This document shows positions 8,202 through 17,350 of a DNA stretch of 64,000 bases, piece by piece. The notes under the pieces are model-generated. The model was not told the origin of the DNA. It searched no databases and saw nothing but the letters and a program-made list of their open reading frames with translations. The stretch's first letter is position 1. Every line of letters starts with the position of its first letter. The stretch is from Luteolibacter arcticus (GTDB lineage: Bacteria > Verrucomicrobiota > Verrucomicrobiia > Verrucomicrobiales > Akkermansiaceae): contig NZ_JAPDDT010000002.1 of NCBI RefSeq assembly GCF_025950235.1, positions 434,001 through 498,000 on the forward strand, read 5' to 3'. Position numbers and translations under genes: made by a program.

Positions 8202-9287
8202 ATGATCGCGAAAGGTTTTTTCGGCATTTGGTTGGCCCTCTCCACGCCGCTGCCCGCGGAGGGAGAACCGGCGGCTCTTTCCCGCGAGGAGGCGCTGAAG
8301 CTTGCTCGTAGCTATGATGGGCGAGAGCTTGGCTCGCTGTGGTTCGATCATGGTGACAAGGCTGGTCCTTATCGTCACGCCGGCCGGGTGGTTCTCAGCC
8401 CGGGGGCGCACATCTCCTACGAAGTGGGTGAACCGGGTAAGGATCTGTCTTCCACGGGGCTCTACGTGGACGATGACGTTTGGGAAACCCACCTCGATTT
8501 TTTCACCGGTCCGACAGGTGCGGGGTGGGTGACGGCCCACAATTTCAAACCGGAGGTGGCACCGATCGTCCCCCGGTCCCGTAAAGATACACGCACGAAG
8601 CGGCAAATGGCACTCGGTCCTGCTGGCGCGCTCGCCATCGAGGAGGGGAATCTGGAGCTACTGAAGGTCCTGCTTGCCCAAGGCCTCGAGCTCAACGGTG
8701 TCCTCGATCTTAAAGACCGCATGACACCGCTCTACGCTGCTGTCTGGGAGCGCGAACTCGGCATCGCGAAATTCCTCTTCGAAAAGGGTGCCGATCCGGA
8801 AGTGCGGTCGCGTTCTGGCGAGCGTCCCATCGAGTTGGCGATCGAATGGAAGATGGATGATTTCATCGAATTGCTGGCAAAACCACTATCAGAAGAGAAG
8901 AGGATCGCGGCCGTACCGGAAGGAGCCCTCGCGAATATCTTCAGCCGGCAGGAGGCGGAGAAAATCCAGTTCATTCGCTGGCAAGGCGCGGACCCGCCGG
9001 AAGAATTGCTGACCTGGCTCCGGAAGGTGCTGCCCAATGCCAGGGCCGCGTCGCACATGGAGACGCTTGGGAAGCGGCCTCTTGGGGCGCACTCCTGGTA
9101 TCGGGACAAGCTCGATGGCCGCTTTGGCTCGCTGTTGGAAGTGAAGATCGAGCCCGCAGGGGGCAGTTGGAAGGTCCACCTTCGAGATTCGGTTGGTCCT
9201 TTTCTGGCGGGTGGCGGCTGGGAAGCAGAGGTCTTCCAGCAGAAGGGCTATTGGTTCCGGAAGGACGAAAAGTCGTGGGCTGAATGA
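8202..9287 (+). CDS. Secreted ankyrin-repeat-type protein, function unknown
   Basis: A 361-residue protein with a short hydrophobic N-terminus (FFGIWLALSTPLPAEG) that may be a signal peptide. Residues about 140-230 hold ankyrin-like helical pairs (EEGNLELLKVLLAQGLELNG; TPLYAAVWERELGIAKFLFE then KGADPEVRSRSGERPIELAI), which usually mediate protein binding. The flanking regions are not recognised. It stands alone between sufD and the DCC operon on the same strand. No catalytic motif is seen. Confidence 0.7.
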   Translation: MIAKGFFGIWLALSTPLPAEGEPAALSREEALKLARSYDGRELGSLWFDHGDKAGPYRHAGRVVLSPGAHISYEVGEPGKDLSSTGLYVDDDVWETHLDFFTGPTGAGWVTAHNFKPEVAPIVPRSRKDTRTKRQMALGPAGALAIEEGNLELLKVLLAQGLELNGVLDLKDRMTPLYAAVWERELGIAKFLFEKGADPEVRSRSGERPIELAIEWKMDDFIELLAKPLSEEKRIAAVPEGALANIFSRQEAEKIQFIRWQGADPPEELLTWLRKVLPNARAASHMETLGKRPLGAHSWYRDKLDGRFGSLLEVKIEPAGGSWKVHLRDSVGPFLAGGGWEAEVFQQKGYWFRKDEKSWAE

Positions 9288-9357
9288 CCCAACAGGATTC
9301 TCCTCCGCGCCCCAGCACGTGGGATCGAGATGGCAATTCTTCTTGCTCTTATCGAAG

Positions 9358-9375
9358 TTTCAGTAAATACTGAAA
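9358..9375. promoter_or_regulatory. 18-bp palindromic operator upstream of the DCC-MBOAT operon
   Basis: TTTCAGTAAATACTGAAA is a 7-bp inverted repeat around a 4-base centre, 18 bases upstream of the first gene. A -35-like TTGCTC lies at 9343-9348, and the likely -10 (AAATAC, 9365-9370) falls inside the palindrome, so a dimeric repressor bound here would block the promoter. No regulator gene is adjacent. Confidence 0.5.
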
Positions 9376-9393
9376 GCAACGAAAGGGAGCTGC

Positions 9394-9849
9394 ATGGAAC
9401 TGCCGACCAGCATCAAGGGAATCGAAGTCTTCTACGACGGGCGCTGCGGGATGTGTTGCAGCTTTCACGAGTGGATTGCCCGCCAACCGCGCGCCTTTCC
9501 GATCGGATTCATTCCCTATCAGTCGCCGGATGCGGAGCGGGTGTTTCCGGGAATTGGAACGCTCGATCCGGCCCGGGAGATGGTGGTGAGGACGAGCGAG
9601 AACAAGATCTTCCGCGGCGCGGAGGCTTGGGTCTGGTGCCTCTACAGTTGTGCGAATCACCAGCAGACCGCCCGCCGTTTGGCCGGCCCGGGGCTCTTGC
9701 CGATCGCCATCCGTGCCTGCCGCGTCCTCGCGGCGAACCGCCATGCGCTGAGCAAGGTCTTCTTCCGCGGCAAGGACCAGCAGGTCCGCAAGGAACTGCA
9801 CCGCATGGAAGCGGTCCGCTGTGCGGATGCCTTCTGCGCGACGAAGTGA
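9394..9849 (+). CDS. DCC family thiol-disulfide oxidoreductase-like protein (DUF393)
   Basis: A 151-residue thioredoxin-like protein with the family signature FYDGRCGMCC near residues 13-22; the two cysteines of CGMC form the predicted redox centre. IPYQSPDAERVFPGI and the later KIFRGAEAWVW segment also fit DUF393. A clear ribosome binding site (AAGGGAG, 7-8 bases before ATG) supports the start. It is the first gene of a five-gene unit of small membrane proteins ending with an MBOAT acyltransferase. The physiological substrate is unknown. Confidence 0.85.
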   Translation: MELPTSIKGIEVFYDGRCGMCCSFHEWIARQPRAFPIGFIPYQSPDAERVFPGIGTLDPAREMVVRTSENKIFRGAEAWVWCLYSCANHQQTARRLAGPGLLPIAIRACRVLAANRHALSKVFFRGKDQQVRKELHRMEAVRCADAFCATK

Positions 9850-9877
9850 AGCCAAGAAATCCAACGAGCGCATCACC

Positions 9878-10315
9878 ATGAACGTCACTCCCAGCGCATT
9901 CCGCCGAACGATCTATCCCACCTTGTGCCTGTCGTTGCCGGGCCTGGTGGCGGTCTGCTCCTTGTTCTTCGGGCTGAGCGGTGCCCTTCAAAGTTCCGCA
10001 TACTACCAGGTCCAGATCGCGCTGGGTTATGCCGCGATGATCCTCGTCATTGAGTTGGTCGGTGTCCCGCTTCGGACGAGGCTTTGGCATTTTTGGGCGG
10101 GCATTCCGTTCTCGGTCTTCCTGTTTACCGTAGGTGTTTTCGCCGGATGCGCGGCCTCGATGCTCGTTTATCCGGACGTCGATTTCGTTCCTCACGTCTT
10201 CGCGCCATTCTTCTTGATCAGCGTCTACGGCTTCCTGCCAGCGACGGTCTTCGGAGTGATCGGAACCCTGATCTTAAGAGGGATCACACCGCGCGCACCT
10301 CACCTTGAACCATGA
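9878..10315 (+). CDS. Small integral membrane protein, function unknown
   Basis: A 145-residue protein with about four hydrophobic segments (TLCLSLPGLVAVCSLFFGL; ALGYAAMILVIELVGV; FSVFLFTVGVFAGCAASMLV; FFLISVYGFLPATVFGVIGT). The ATG at 9878 is preferred to an in-frame ATG at 9821 that lies inside the preceding gene. It shares an ATGA stop/start overlap with the next gene, so the two are translationally coupled. No family is recognised. Confidence 0.7.
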   Translation: MNVTPSAFRRTIYPTLCLSLPGLVAVCSLFFGLSGALQSSAYYQVQIALGYAAMILVIELVGVPLRTRLWHFWAGIPFSVFLFTVGVFAGCAASMLVYPDVDFVPHVFAPFFLISVYGFLPATVFGVIGTLILRGITPRAPHLEP

Positions 10316-10716
10316 ATGCGACTACCTTGGAAACCGCCCTGCGGCTCACGGGCCTGATGATGACCGGCTTGGTCGCGGCGAATTTCGTCGCGGCCAGGCG
10401 CTGGAGGTATCGTGAGAATCTGGTGAACTGCGAGGTGATGGTCCGGCAGGTCTTCCACGTCCATTGCGGCTACATCATCATGATCATCGGGGCGCTGGCG
10501 GTGCTGTGCCTGGGATGGCCCGGCCTGTTGCTTGCGGATGGGATGGGGCGGGTGCTCAGCGGCTTCTTTGGGATCTTCTGGGCGAGTCGCGTGGTGGTTC
10601 AGCTCGCCTACTACGACCCCGAAACGCGCAGCCGGGATCGTGGCTGGGATCTCTTCTTCCTCGGTGTGTTCGTGGTCATGAGCACCGTTTTCACCCTTGC
10701 CGCGATCTTCGGATGA
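10312..10716 (+). CDS. Small integral membrane protein, function unknown
   Basis: A 134-residue protein with about four membrane segments, including YIIMIIGALAVLCLGWPGLL and WDLFFLGVFVVMSTVFTLAA. The motif VMVRQVFHVHCGY places a cysteine and two histidines at a membrane boundary. Stop and start codons overlap with both neighbours (ATGA at 10312 and 10713), so it is translated as part of a coupled series. The family is not recognised. Confidence 0.7.
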   Translation: MNATTLETALRLTGLMMTGLVAANFVAARRWRYRENLVNCEVMVRQVFHVHCGYIIMIIGALAVLCLGWPGLLLADGMGRVLSGFFGIFWASRVVVQLAYYDPETRSRDRGWDLFFLGVFVVMSTVFTLAAIFG

Positions 10717-11156
10717 AAGAGCTGCTACAAATCGGCCTGTGGATAGGCGGCGGGTCGCTGGTCGTGCTGGGCATTGCCAGCCTCTGGATCCCCAAGGCGC
10801 TCGGTTGGCGGGAGAAACTCGCTGGCTTGACCCCGCTGATGCGCGAGCTGTGGTGGACCTATTCGATCTATGTCTGGAGCAGCCACGTCTTCTTCTCCGT
10901 GCTAACGCTCGGCTTCGGCGACTGGCTGATGAGCCGGACCGGGGCGGCGGCCGCGATGTCCACGTTCATGCTGCTGTGGTGGTCGGTGCGATTGTGGCTC
11001 CAGTTCTTCGGGTTCGATCTGAGAGAGATCGAAGGAAGCAAGGCGAACCGGATCGCGAAGCACTTGCTGACCCTCCTGTTCATGGGGCTGGTCGTCCTCT
11101 TCGGGTGCCTGGTGGCTTGGAACGCGGGTTGGATCCCGGACGGAAAAATGCCGTGA
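10713..11156 (+). CDS. Small integral membrane protein, function unknown
   Basis: A 147-residue protein with about four membrane segments. Its middle (LMRELWWTYSIYVWSSHVFF) resembles the corresponding region of the previous gene product, so the two may be distant paralogues or partner subunits. The ATG at 10713 overlaps the previous stop; the frame is open further upstream, but those codons lie inside the preceding gene. The TGA overlaps the next ATG (TGATG). Function unknown; context ties it to the downstream acyltransferase. Confidence 0.7.
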   Translation: MKELLQIGLWIGGGSLVVLGIASLWIPKALGWREKLAGLTPLMRELWWTYSIYVWSSHVFFSVLTLGFGDWLMSRTGAAAAMSTFMLLWWSVRLWLQFFGFDLREIEGSKANRIAKHLLTLLFMGLVVLFGCLVAWNAGWIPDGKMP

Positions 11157-12067
11157 TGTGGGTGATTCCAGCTCTGGTGGCAGTCGGCATCGCCGCGGGC
11201 CCCTTGTTCGCGGAGGTCAGACTTGTTTGGGCAAGGCGCCTCGCGGGTTGGCTGTTGCTAGCTGCCCTCCTGATCGGGGCGGATCAGGCCTTGGCCGGTC
11301 ATGAGTCGCTGCTCCGGATGATCGGCCTTTGCTGCGTGCTCCTCGGCGGCATGAAAGGCCTGGTCTATGCCGAATGGGCTCACGGGCGGCGGCTTTCGAT
11401 GCCGCGATACGCGGTGTTCGCGTTCCTCTGGTTCGGGATGGACCCGGGAAGCTTTCAAGCACGTCGTGCGGGGTTGGATTGGAGGAGTGACGTCCGTCTG
11501 GGACTTCTGTTGATGGTCGTGGGAACGCTCGGCGCGTGGCTGGTGTGGTGGATGGAGTGGCGGCAGATCTTCCTGATGTTCCTGCCGATGAGCCTCGGTT
11601 TCCATTTTGGTGCCCTGCGGGTGCTGAAGGGAGCACTGCGGGCGGCGGGATTTCCGGTGCGGACGCTCTTTCCCAATCTGCTGGAAGCCCGCGGGATTGG
11701 CGACTTCTGGAGCAAGCGGTGGAACGTGGGCTACTCGCAGATGATGCAGCGGCTCGTGGGGAGACCCGTGCAGAAGGTGTGCGGGGAAAGCGCCGGGGTG
11801 ATGGCGGTGTTCCTCGGCTCGGGAGTGTTGCACGAACTGGCGATCACTTTGCCCGTAAGATCCGGTTTCGGGCTCCCGACGATTTTTTTCACGCTCCACG
11901 GGGTGGCGACCGTGATGGAAAGGAAGCTCGGTCGCCCGCTCGGCAGAATTCCGGCCTTGCTGGCGGTGATTCTGCCGCTGGGAGTGCTTTTTCCTCCGGT
12001 TTTCCAGCGCGAAGTGATCGCGAGGTGCCTCGACGTCTTTGAACTCTGGCCAGCTTGGGCGCGGTAA
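11156..12067 (+). CDS. MBOAT / wax-synthase-like membrane O-acyltransferase
   Basis: A 303-residue polytopic membrane protein. The segment IGDFWSKRWNVGYSQMMQR matches the FWxRRWN motif of wax-synthase-like membrane-bound O-acyltransferases, and the following SGVLHELAI supplies the conserved catalytic histidine of the MBOAT fold. Such enzymes transfer acyl groups to alcohols, giving wax esters or acylated lipids. It closes the five-gene unit starting with the DCC protein; the start overlaps the previous stop. The acceptor is unknown. A ligase-carrier-acyltransferase fusion follows 213 bases downstream. Confidence 0.75.
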   Translation: MWVIPALVAVGIAAGPLFAEVRLVWARRLAGWLLLAALLIGADQALAGHESLLRMIGLCCVLLGGMKGLVYAEWAHGRRLSMPRYAVFAFLWFGMDPGSFQARRAGLDWRSDVRLGLLLMVVGTLGAWLVWWMEWRQIFLMFLPMSLGFHFGALRVLKGALRAAGFPVRTLFPNLLEARGIGDFWSKRWNVGYSQMMQRLVGRPVQKVCGESAGVMAVFLGSGVLHELAITLPVRSGFGLPTIFFTLHGVATVMERKLGRPLGRIPALLAVILPLGVLFPPVFQREVIARCLDVFELWPAWAR

Positions 12068-12155
12068 GTGCCCCACGTTTTGGCGGGAATTTTCGCCGCG
12101 GGAGGGCCATTTTTGGTCGTTCGAGCGGCTTGGCGCAGCGAATGCGATAGAATTC

Positions 12156-12183
12156 TTGGCAATCCCAGCCTATTTGTTACGAT
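12156..12183 (+). promoter_or_regulatory. Weak promoter candidate before the adenylation-acyltransferase fusion
   Basis: TTGGCA (12156-12161) and TACGAT (12178-12183) are 16 bases apart in the 213-base gap before the fusion gene. This suggests separate transcription from the MBOAT operon. The match is moderate and no transcript evidence exists. Confidence 0.25.
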
Positions 12184-12280
12184 TGGGGTAAGGAAATCGG
12201 AGATACGAGAGGTCTTCGAGTCCCACACCCGCTGCCGGCAGTTCACCCTCCGGCGGATCTCCCCCCACCCTTATCTCTCC

Positions 12281-14923
12281 ATGGTATCGACGCTTGTACC
12301 CCCCGTTTCTACGGTTTCTACCCGGAAGCCGTTGTTCTTCTCTACCCTCGAGTCCCATGGGGACCGGGTGGCGATTGTCCTGCCGGATGGTCGTCATCTC
12401 TCCTACCGCGAGCTTGCGGAGGGGGCGGATGTCTACGCGCGGCAGTTCTCCCAAAAGCGCCAGCTTTTGGTGATCGAGATGCGCAACGACGTCGACGCGA
12501 TCGCCGCCTATCTCGGGGCGCTCCGGTCCGGTACCCCCGCGATCCTGATGGCGGAGGGAGGAACTTCTTGGGAGCATCCGATCATCTCGACCTTCCGGCC
12601 GGAAAAAGCGGTGCTTTGCACCGAATCGGGCTGGAAAATCGAAACGCGCGACGAACAGGAGGACGATGCTGGCCTTCATTCCGACCTCGCGGTGATGCTT
12701 TCCACCTCTGGCACCACCGGCAGTCCGAAGCTGGTAAAGCTGTCCCACTCGAATCTCCACGAGAATGCCCGCTCGATCGCCGAGTATCTGGAGATCACCC
12801 CCGAGCGGCGTGCGATCACCAACCTGCCGCTCCACTACTCCTACGGCCTGTCGGTCCTCAATTCGCACCTCGCAGCCGGGGCCTCGATCGTGCTCACCGA
12901 CTTGTCGGTGGTGGATGAGGATTTCTGGCAGCTCGTCCGTCGCGAGCAGGTGACGGATTTGCCGGGAGTCCCCTATACGTACGAGCTTTTCGAAAAAGTC
13001 GGCCTGCGCTCCGATCCACCGGAGAGCCTGCGGGTGATGACCCAGGCTGGCGGGCGCCTGCCCTCGAATCTGGTGCGCGACTACGCCGAATTCGCCCGCA
13101 ACCAGGGGATCCGCTTTTTCGTGATGTATGGCCAGACCGAGGCGACCGCCCGGATGGCCTACCTGCCGCCGGAGCAGACATTGGAAAACTCCGACTGCAT
13201 CGGCGTGGCGATTCCGCGCGGGAAATTCGAGATCCGCGACGAGACGGGAGCTGCCATCCGCAAGCCCGGCCAATCCGGCGAACTGGTCTATCAAGGCCCG
13301 AACGTGATGATGGGCTATGCGCTCAAGCGCGAGGACCTCGCCGCCCCGGCCAAGCTTTCCGAGCTGCTGACCGGAGATATCGCCCAGTGGTCCGAGGCGG
13401 GGTTCGCGAAAATCGTCGGGCGCTCGAGCCGCTTCAGCAAGATCGCGGGCCTGCGGATCGGGCTGGATGACGTCGAGCGGATCCTCCGTGAATCCGGCCG
13501 CCGTGCCTATGCCGCGGGAACCGACGAGTTCGTGGCGGTGGCCTTGATCGATCGATCGGATGCCGCGAGTGCCCGCAAACTGCTGGCGGATCGCTGCAAG
13601 CTGCCGGCTCACCACCTGATGGTTTTCAATCTGGATGAAGCGCCGACCTTGCCGTCGGGTAAGATCGACTACGTCCGGGTCCGCACCATGGGCGAGGACC
13701 TCCATCGCCAGGAGACGACCGAGGTGGCTTCCGGCGACGATCCGGTGCGAGCGCTCTATAGCAAGGCCCTGGGCCAATCGCGGATCGACGATGATGCCAG
13801 TTTCTCAGCGCTCGGCGGGGATTCACTCTCCTATATGATCGTGTCGCGGGGCTTGGAAAGGATGCTCGGCAACCTGCCCCAACACTGGGAGCGCCTCACC
13901 ATCCGGGATCTGGACGCGATCCGGCACGACCGCGCCCTCAATCCGGTGAAACGCAAGGCGACGACCACGCTGTCGATCGATGCCGTGCTGAGACTGATCG
14001 CGATCTCGACCATCTTCATCGGCCACGGCGCTCCCGATCACACCGGGTGGCTGCGAGGGGGCACGACCATCCTGTTCTGCCTGGCGGGTTATTCGCTGTG
14101 CCGCTTCCAGCGGGAGCAGTTCCTGACCGGAAACGTGCTGCCGGCGATCAAGGGTGCCTTCCGGCGCATCGTCATCCCTTACCTGCTGCTGATGACTGCG
14201 CTGATCTTCCTCACGAAGATCACGCCGAATCCCGCGTGGTGGACGCTGACCAGCGTGTTCTTCGTGGATACCCATGACCGGGGCATCCTGTATTCCTTCT
14301 GGTTCATCGAGGCGCTGATGCACTGCCTGCTGATCATGTGCGCGCTGTTCCTGATCCCGCCGTTCCGGCGTTGGGCGGAGAAGCGGCCCTTCCACAATGG
14401 GCTTGCCTTGGTGGGGTTGGGGGCGGTCGCCTTCGGCGGAGGTCTCTTCATCCCGGATCACGAGAACTTCTCCCACCTGTTCGACGGCTGGTTCTATGTC
14501 TACATGCTGGGCTGGACGTTCCCCTTGGCGAGGAAACCCTGGCAACGGCCTCTCTTGGTCGCGATCGGCAGCGTGATCGTGTGCCTGCAGTTCGGGCTGG
14601 AGGGTAGCCGTGCCTACTGGTTCATGGGCGCGCTCGTGGTGCTGGCGCTGGTGAAGGAAGTCCGCCTTCCCGCCGCGATTGGTGGTATCGTATCCCAGCT
14701 CGCGGCGGCCAGCTACATGAGCTATCTGGCGCATCCGCTGGTGCTTCACGTGACCAAGTTCGTGCTGCCGACCCGCCACGACGTGGCCATCACAATTTTC
14801 CTGAGCTATTTTGGCACCTTGGCTGCCGGTTTGGTCGGGGCGGCGATCTGGCAGCAGATTTCCAAGGTGACTTTGGAAATCTTCAATCGGCGCTCGCAGG
14901 TTCAGGAACAAGCAACCGTCTGA
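12281..14923 (+). CDS. Adenylation - acyl carrier - acyltransferase 3 fusion protein
   Basis: An 880-residue three-part protein. Residues about 15-480 are an AMP-forming ligase: STSGTTGSPKLVKLSHSN (P-loop), MYGQTEAT, LLTGDIAQW and the hinge GRSSRFSKIAGLRI. Residues about 495-560 are a carrier domain with FSALGGDSLSYMIV, whose serine would carry 4'-phosphopantetheine. From about residue 570 an acyltransferase-3 domain begins (SIDAVLRLIAISTIFIGHGA) with roughly ten membrane segments. One chain could thus activate a carboxylic acid, hold it as a thioester and transfer it to a membrane or periplasmic acceptor. The ATG at 12281 is chosen because the open frame upstream is not protein-like. Substrates are unknown. 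Confidence 0.85.
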   Translation: MVSTLVPPVSTVSTRKPLFFSTLESHGDRVAIVLPDGRHLSYRELAEGADVYARQFSQKRQLLVIEMRNDVDAIAAYLGALRSGTPAILMAEGGTSWEHPIISTFRPEKAVLCTESGWKIETRDEQEDDAGLHSDLAVMLSTSGTTGSPKLVKLSHSNLHENARSIAEYLEITPERRAITNLPLHYSYGLSVLNSHLAAGASIVLTDLSVVDEDFWQLVRREQVTDLPGVPYTYELFEKVGLRSDPPESLRVMTQAGGRLPSNLVRDYAEFARNQGIRFFVMYGQTEATARMAYLPPEQTLENSDCIGVAIPRGKFEIRDETGAAIRKPGQSGELVYQGPNVMMGYALKREDLAAPAKLSELLTGDIAQWSEAGFAKIVGRSSRFSKIAGLRIGLDDVERILRESGRRAYAAGTDEFVAVALIDRSDAASARKLLADRCKLPAHHLMVFNLDEAPTLPSGKIDYVRVRTMGEDLHRQETTEVASGDDPVRALYSKALGQSRIDDDASFSALGGDSLSYMIVSRGLERMLGNLPQHWERLTIRDLDAIRHDRALNPVKRKATTTLSIDAVLRLIAISTIFIGHGAPDHTGWLRGGTTILFCLAGYSLCRFQREQFLTGNVLPAIKGAFRRIVIPYLLLMTALIFLTKITPNPAWWTLTSVFFVDTHDRGILYSFWFIEALMHCLLIMCALFLIPPFRRWAEKRPFHNGLALVGLGAVAFGGGLFIPDHENFSHLFDGWFYVYMLGWTFPLARKPWQRPLLVAIGSVIVCLQFGLEGSRAYWFMGALVVLALVKEVRLPAAIGGIVSQLAAASYMSYLAHPLVLHVTKFVLPTRHDVAITIFLSYFGTLAAGLVGAAIWQQISKVTLEIFNRRSQVQEQATV

Positions 14924-14948
14924 GAAGTGCCGGGTTTTAAGCGAAGTT

Positions 14949-14978
14949 CGAGGCCGGTGGCGCTAATCACCGGCCTCG
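14949..14978. terminator. Perfect 11-bp hairpin after the fusion gene
   Basis: CGAGGCCGGTG (14949-14959) and CACCGGCCTCG (14968-14978) pair perfectly around an 8-base loop, 25 bases after the fusion-gene stop. No T-run follows, so efficient intrinsic termination is uncertain; transcript 3'-end protection is another possible role. Confidence 0.45.
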
Positions 14979-15010
14979 TCCCGTAAAATGCGGCCTTGAT
15001 CGTCGCAGTT

Positions 15011-15037
15011 ATGCAACTCGTGGAAAACGAGTTGCAT
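15011..15037. repeat. Perfect 11-bp inverted repeat with ATGCAAC/GTTGCAT ends
   Basis: ATGCAACTCGT (15011-15021) and ACGAGTTGCAT (15027-15037) form a perfect hairpin with loop GGAAA, 73 bases before the next ATG. It could be a regulator site or an RNA hairpin in the leader. The GTTGCAT half-site recurs as a direct repeat at 34435-34454. Confidence 0.4.
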
Positions 15038-15109
15038 TGATGCGTATTTCGAGGCAGCGTCACCGCCGCCCAAGGGCACTACCCCTCATTTTTTAAACCA
15101 TTTCATGCC

Positions 15110-17314
15110 ATGAAAGAGCCGCGCCGCGCTTCCTCGCCCCGTCCTCCGGGTTCCCCGGCCAAGACGATTGTGGTTCGAGGGAAGGGTTATCATGCAAACG
15201 CCTCGATGATGGCGGTGGCGCTTTTCATGGCGGCCGGTCTGGGCGGCATGTGGTGGGTCTTCGACCAGCGCGGCCAGAATGCCCCGCCAAAGACGGCGAA
15301 AAAGCCCGCGGCAAAGGTCGTGGCGGACGCTTCTCCGACTCCCGGCGCCGACCAAACGCTTGCGGCAGATACAACCGCCGCGCCGGACAAATCCGCCCCA
15401 GCCGTGGCGGCTGCGGATGTGCCTAAGGTCGCTCCCACGCCAGCACCCGCGGAAGAACCGGCGGCTCCCCCGACCGAGGCGGCGCTCTTCGCCACTCGCT
15501 TGGCGGGCGAACCGATCATGCCGTTGGTCGGCATCGATGCCACCCGGACTGACGAGGTGGCCCGCGCCAAGTCCTTGCTCGCGGATACGGCGCGGCACGG
15601 CGTGTGGAACGACTACAACCAGTTTCTCCAGCGCTCGCTTTCCGAAGCGGTGGGCAAGATCGACACCTCCAAGCTCCGCGACCACTTCGACCCGCTCTGG
15701 AAAGAGGAGGTCTTCTATCAGGTGTTCTTGCGCTGGCAGGTGCTGAAGCGTTTTTCCACCTCGGACATCACCGGGCCGACTTACGGCCACGAGCTGTTCT
15801 CCTGGCTGATGACGAACGACACGGCGATGGAGGAAGTCCTGCTGACCGTGAAGCCGAAGGATAACACCGCCAAGGTCGTCGAGATCATGGCCGATGCCTG
15901 GGGCGCGAACCGCGAGCAGGCGGAGAAATACTTCAACCTCGCGCTCGCTTGCGGCGTCGTCTTCGACACCGGCGAGATCAAGGCCCAGGTGGTCGATGAA
16001 GAATACGGCAACGCGGTCGTCGCACCGATTCCTCGCTACACCTGGTACGTCGATAAGAACGAGAAGGGCAAGCTGGCCACTTCCATCAACAAGCTCAGTG
16101 CCCGCGATCTGGTCTGGGTGGTCTGCGCGCCTGTCCCGGAAACCGAGCTGGAGTGGGCCGTGGACAAGATGCAACTCAGCCGCAAGAGCTGGGGCAACGC
16201 CTACGGCATGATCGAGTACCTGATGGAGCGGGCCGTGAAGGGCCTGAATCCCTATGAGGAGTACACCTTCGCAGAGATCCTCAAGGAAGGCGGCATCTGC
16301 GGCGACCAAACGTATTTCTGTGTGAACACCGCCCGTGCGCTCGGCATCCCGGCTATCGGGCTTTCCGGCGAGACCGATCTCGGCGGCCACGCTTGGGCCG
16401 CGGTCAAGACGAAGGACGACGAGTGGGATACCCACATCGGGCGCATCGGCGGCGCCGCCAATGGTGCCGGTGGCAACCCGCAGGTCGGCGGTCAGGTCAG
16501 CGAGCAGGAAATCTGGCTGTGGAACGACAAGGCCCAGCAAAGCCGCCTCCAGACCGTCAACGTCTTCCGCTACCTGTGGCTCGGCGACCTGATGGAAAAT
16601 CTCTACCAACCGGAGTCCTCCGAGGCTGCGGTGCGCCTGGCCAATCACGTTGGCAAGGCGTTCTCCGAGACGTGGACCCGCCTGTATGACGTGCTGGTGA
16701 CGAAGACCAAGGAGGCCAAGGAGCCCGGCGCGCCGGAGATCCTCGAGGCTTGGGATGACTTCGTGGACAGGATGCGCCGCGAATTCCGTGAGAACCCGCG
16801 CATGGCCCAGCTCGCGGCGAAGGCGGAGAGCGAATACCTTTTCCCCTACGCCAAGGAGGGCGATGCCCGCAATATGCTGCTGCGCGAACGCCGCCGCATC
16901 GAGCGCGAGGCTGGCGAGCAGAAGGACCTCGTGACCGACTCGCTCAAGCGCGAGGCCGACTTGATCCAAAAGAACAACGCCCCCGGTGCGGCGAAGGAGA
17001 TTTCGAATCTCTACGACAAGTCGCTCCGCCAGTACGGCGGCAGCATCACCGGCTTCAAGCGGATGGCGGAGGACTACTTCTCCTTCTGCAAGGACGACCC
17101 GGAAACGGCCCGCAAGGCTGCCCGCGACATCGAACTCGCCTTCATGCGGGTGGTGGAAACCGGTTCAAAGGACTGGTTCCGCGCGAACACGGAGACCTCC
17201 ATCTACAAGATGATCTGCTCCTACTACCGCACCGCCGGTGACGAAACGAAGGCGGTGAAGCTGGAGAAACGCTACGAGCGCCTGCTGCGCGACGCCGAAC
17301 GCGGCGCGCTCTAA
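15110..17314 (+). CDS. Membrane-anchored transglutaminase-like protein
   Basis: A 734-residue protein: short basic N-terminus, one membrane segment (ASMMAVALFMAAGLGGMWWVF), an Ala/Pro-rich linker to about residue 125, then a large periplasmic domain. A transglutaminase-like core holds the Cys of EGGICGDQTYFC, the His of LGGHAWAAVK and the Asp of DEWDTHIG, a plausible catalytic triad. Such domains act as cysteine proteases or amide-forming enzymes. The C-terminal third is charged and helical (ERRRIEREAGEQKDLVTDSL). Single gene with no clear partners; the substrate is unknown. Confidence 0.75.
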   Translation: MKEPRRASSPRPPGSPAKTIVVRGKGYHANASMMAVALFMAAGLGGMWWVFDQRGQNAPPKTAKKPAAKVVADASPTPGADQTLAADTTAAPDKSAPAVAAADVPKVAPTPAPAEEPAAPPTEAALFATRLAGEPIMPLVGIDATRTDEVARAKSLLADTARHGVWNDYNQFLQRSLSEAVGKIDTSKLRDHFDPLWKEEVFYQVFLRWQVLKRFSTSDITGPTYGHELFSWLMTNDTAMEEVLLTVKPKDNTAKVVEIMADAWGANREQAEKYFNLALACGVVFDTGEIKAQVVDEEYGNAVVAPIPRYTWYVDKNEKGKLATSINKLSARDLVWVVCAPVPETELEWAVDKMQLSRKSWGNAYGMIEYLMERAVKGLNPYEEYTFAEILKEGGICGDQTYFCVNTARALGIPAIGLSGETDLGGHAWAAVKTKDDEWDTHIGRIGGAANGAGGNPQVGGQVSEQEIWLWNDKAQQSRLQTVNVFRYLWLGDLMENLYQPESSEAAVRLANHVGKAFSETWTRLYDVLVTKTKEAKEPGAPEILEAWDDFVDRMRREFRENPRMAQLAAKAESEYLFPYAKEGDARNMLLRERRRIEREAGEQKDLVTDSLKREADLIQKNNAPGAAKEISNLYDKSLRQYGGSITGFKRMAEDYFSFCKDDPETARKAARDIELAFMRVVETGSKDWFRANTETSIYKMICSYYRTAGDETKAVKLEKRYERLLRDAERGAL

Positions 17315-17350
17315 CGGGCGTTTTCCGGTTCCGGGCTTGATCCGTGGCGA

